From assembly GCF_020594515.1 (NCBI RefSeq), contig NZ_JAJCTH010000008.1, positions 62,001-126,000 on the forward strand: a stretch of 64,000 bases of DNA. Reading direction: 5' to 3'. The translations under genes were made by a program, and so were the position numbers. This document shows positions 61,930-64,000 of the stretch, in pieces. The notes below the pieces were generated by a model that worked only from the letters and a program-made list of their open reading frames with translations, was not told where the DNA came from and did not search any database. The first letter of the stretch is position 1. The number at the start of each line of letters is the position of its first letter. The stretch comes from Rhodoferax sp. U2-2l (lineage in GTDB: Bacteria; Pseudomonadota; Gammaproteobacteria; Burkholderiales; Burkholderiaceae_C).

Positions 61930-63234
61930 TCAAGTTGAACGCGACCACACCGGCTTCGACACAGTCCATCGGATCCGTGACATGTTCCTTGCAAGTGTAT
62001 GAAATAAATAAAAAATAATTAATGAATGAATGAATAACACAAATGAACCCAGCCAACCAGGCACAAGATAAAGTAAACAGGCAAACCAAAGCATATCAAA
62101 GGCACAAACGCCTCCTCCCATGCGTTTGACAAGCCAAATTACAACAAAAATTTGTACAAATGTATACGCCAAATAAATTGGCGAGAGTAACGGTTGTAAA
62201 AAAAACCAGCTAGCATACCCAGGGTTTGCGTTCCAATTCACATCGCTTTGAAACGGGTCAATAAGGTTCGCCAAGCTAACCCCAATATTTTGCATAGGCT
62301 GCAACTGAAAAATTCTCTCATACGCAATACCATGAATCCCCTCCATCCAAAAGGGAGTAATCACATCCGCAGATAAACCTGCAGCAAGTTCAGTAGAATT
62401 TTGGTAAACAACGATTTGACTAGATACGAGTTGCAAACGCTCAAATATTTGCAAGAAAGAAATCCATAGTAAATCCAGATAGCCCCGATATCCAAAATCA
62501 GAAATATTGAAAAATATTAGATCAAAAAAAACGGGCTCCGCACCAGAACCAGAGAATGAACTCCGCACTTGCAACTTAATGATATAAATTAATGGGTACA
62601 AAATAACAATAAAAAATAAACCTATCCCGATTTTCAAAAAAGATATCCGTTTGGCACGAACCAACCGAGCAGACTCCATCAATATTATTAACATAAAAAT
62701 TCCAGACCATCCTCTCAACATATTCGAAACAATTGCGACCCCAAGATTAATGAGAAAAAATCTGCTTTCACGAAAAAACCCATAATAGATAAAGAATAAT
62801 GTATCAACATTAATCAAAACCCAGAAGATCGACCAAATGCTTTCTGAGCGCGAAAGTGAACCAGCAACAAATAACCCCGTAGATGTGAAAAAATAGATGA
62901 AAACTAGTTGGAGAAACAGCAAGGCTAGCCCAAAATTATCATGACCGATCCGAATAAGCAATGGCACAGGCCGCACCTTAATCCGACAAAACAAGGGGAA
63001 GACAAATCCCAGAATCATAATATAAGATGAGATGACGACGATCGTCATCGGAACAACCATATCGAACGCTTCCAATGCAACACCAGCGGTGTCACCTAAG
63101 AGTCGCCTATCGACTAATATAACAATCATACAGATCAGATTGATCAGTATAAAAATTGATGCCCAGACGATTCGCGGATTGAAAGATTTTTTGGATACTT
63201 GCACGTGATCCATAGTTCTCGCTCGGTTACCCAT
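61930..63234 (-). CDS. Wzy-like O-antigen/capsule polymerase
   Basis: A 434-residue protein with about ten to twelve membrane helices, e.g. IVWASIFILINLICMIVILV and GLALLFLQLVFIYFFTSTG, and a larger external loop around 270-350. This topology and its place among glycosyltransferases point to a Wzy-type polymerase, a family with little sequence conservation. The ATG at 63234 overlaps the preceding gene's stop (ATGGGTAA). The DNA is very AT-rich. Confidence 0.75.
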   Translation of the reverse strand: MGNRARTMDHVQVSKKSFNPRIVWASIFILINLICMIVILVDRRLLGDTAGVALEAFDMVVPMTIVVISSYIMILGFVFPLFCRIKVRPVPLLIRIGHDNFGLALLFLQLVFIYFFTSTGLFVAGSLSRSESIWSIFWVLINVDTLFFIYYGFFRESRFFLINLGVAIVSNMLRGWSGIFMLIILMESARLVRAKRISFLKIGIGLFFIVILYPLIYIIKLQVRSSFSGSGAEPVFFDLIFFNISDFGYRGYLDLLWISFLQIFERLQLVSSQIVVYQNSTELAAGLSADVITPFWMEGIHGIAYERIFQLQPMQNIGVSLANLIDPFQSDVNWNANPGYASWFFLQPLLSPIYLAYTFVQIFVVIWLVKRMGGGVCAFDMLWFACLLYLVPGWLGSFVLFIHSLIIFYLFHTLARNMSRIRWTVSKPVWSRST

Positions 63235-64000
63235 GTATTCTGTAAACCAAAGCCTCGATAGAACTAAAACGTGATGCTTGTGTTGATTTGTCAGAGCAGA
63301 AAGACGGACAATGACCACGCGTCAATTTAAGTGTTTTCAGGATTTCCTGCAGACCGTTGACAGAATCAAATCTTTGTTGTCGATGTGTGACACCCCGCAC
63401 ACCAATAATATCGCGCGCAATAACCCTTATTCCGCGTAGATTTGATTCTCTTATTACGAGTGGTTCACCTTCCAAAAGACTATTCAAGATAAGCACATCG
63501 TTCCCATCAATGACGCGATCTTGCTCTTTCGCAGCCAACCATCCCAAGAAAGTCACTTTTACATGCTTCATAGTTGCGGCCACTTCCTCAATAATCGCCC
63601 GTTGTGGCCCGTCACCAATGACGATAATTTCTTTAAAGGGGTTGCTGGGGAAATCTATCCATCGCAACAGCTCATCGACCCGTTTTTGGCTATCCAGTCT
63701 GCCAATAAAAAGTAATTTCCCGTTACGCAGAACTGGTGCAACTGGCACAGGTCGTATGACATTTGGAATAATGACAGTCTTAACTCCTGTCATATTCTTT
63801 ATTACCTTCGCCTGTATTCTATTAATCGTGATTATCTGATCGTACAGTCGGCAGAAACGTGCAAGAACCGCATTATATAAGTGGCCAACTTTTCCCCAGA
63901 TTAGAATACGGTCGAAGAAAAATGGCAAGTACATACTGAGATGAGCTGTACCACGAAGTGCTATAGACACAGCAATCCCGGCCTCAACAGCGCCGGCACA
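63227..64000 (-). CDS. Glycosyltransferase family 4 (5' end off window)
   Basis: The frame is open to the right edge, so at least 257 residues are visible and the N-terminal lobe is partly missing. LLFIGRLDSQKRVDELLRWI, IVIGDGPQRAIIEEVA, VTFLGWLAA and LILNSLLEGEPLVIRESNLR (GT4 EX7E motif) define the family. It transfers a sugar in glycan assembly. AT-rich, like the adjacent polymerase. Confidence 0.88.
   Translation of the reverse strand, partial: CAGAVEAGIAVSIALRGTAHLSMYLPFFFDRILIWGKVGHLYNAVLARFCRLYDQIITINRIQAKVIKNMTGVKTVIIPNVIRPVPVAPVLRNGKLLFIGRLDSQKRVDELLRWIDFPSNPFKEIIVIGDGPQRAIIEEVAATMKHVKVTFLGWLAAKEQDRVIDGNDVLILNSLLEGEPLVIRESNLRGIRVIARDIIGVRGVTHRQQRFDSVNGLQEILKTLKLTRGHCPSFCSDKSTQASRFSSIEALVYRIHG

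Overview
The window is a gene-dense chromosomal segment of a high-GC betaproteobacterium. Gene content and order (dksA beside a COG0523 GTPase, dapF-DUF484-xerC, a TRAP/gluconokinase locus, a fadB of HAD-ECH order, DUF3025 and NYN proteins) and the intergenic palindrome families point to Burkholderiales, family Comamonadaceae, probably near Rhodoferax or Polaromonas. This placement is inferred from gene content and was not tested by a search. No tRNA, rRNA or CRISPR array was seen. The one structural RNA found is RNase P RNA.

0-16.5 kb is mostly housekeeping: dksA (cut by the left edge), a zinc-type GTPase, rlmI, xerC, DUF484, dapF, a Nudix-metallo-beta-lactamase fusion, a degenerate pseudouridine synthase, a D-Ala-D-Ala dipeptidase, an NhaR-like regulator, a cysteine-free IscR homologue, rnpB, cysteine synthase, glutamate dehydrogenase and a flavoprotein. 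16.5-20.3 kb is accessory DNA: a hipBA toxin-antitoxin pair lies between two direct copies of a ~250-bp repeat, followed by two small cassette-like genes, one of them a RelE-type toxin with an acidic extension.

20.3-31.4 kb carries a DUF523 gene and a methyltransferase, an exported cytosine-deaminase-like enzyme and a cytosine permease that share a homologous upstream leader, a DMT exporter, and a gluconate-type locus (gntK-dctQMP with a divergent LacI-family regulator and two identical palindromic operators). 31.5-41.7 kb has a LysE exporter, htpX, DUF3025, a NYN-LOTUS protein, pyrC, a SPOR protein, an orphan flagellar-rod-like protein, a broken GGDEF gene, an Atm1-type ABC exporter and a thioesterase. 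41.7-45.5 kb is a ferric-iron-type ABC importer operon.

45.6-55.0 kb is a fatty-acid degradation cluster under a TetR regulator (acyl-CoA dehydrogenase, fadB, fadA, enoyl-CoA hydratase, thioesterase). After argB, 56-64 kb is a surface-polysaccharide cluster (CapD-type dehydratase, H-NS-like protein, phosphoglycosyl transferase, epimerase, three glycosyltransferases, Wzy-like polymerase) whose distal half is markedly AT-rich and runs off the right edge.

The features most worth following are the repeat-flanked hipBA block with its cassette-like neighbours, the duplicated leader before the cytosine genes, two pairs of inverted palindromic elements (32.2-32.4 and 47.7-48.0 kb), and two family members that lack their defining catalytic or ligand residues (IscR without cysteines, RluF-like without the catalytic Asp).
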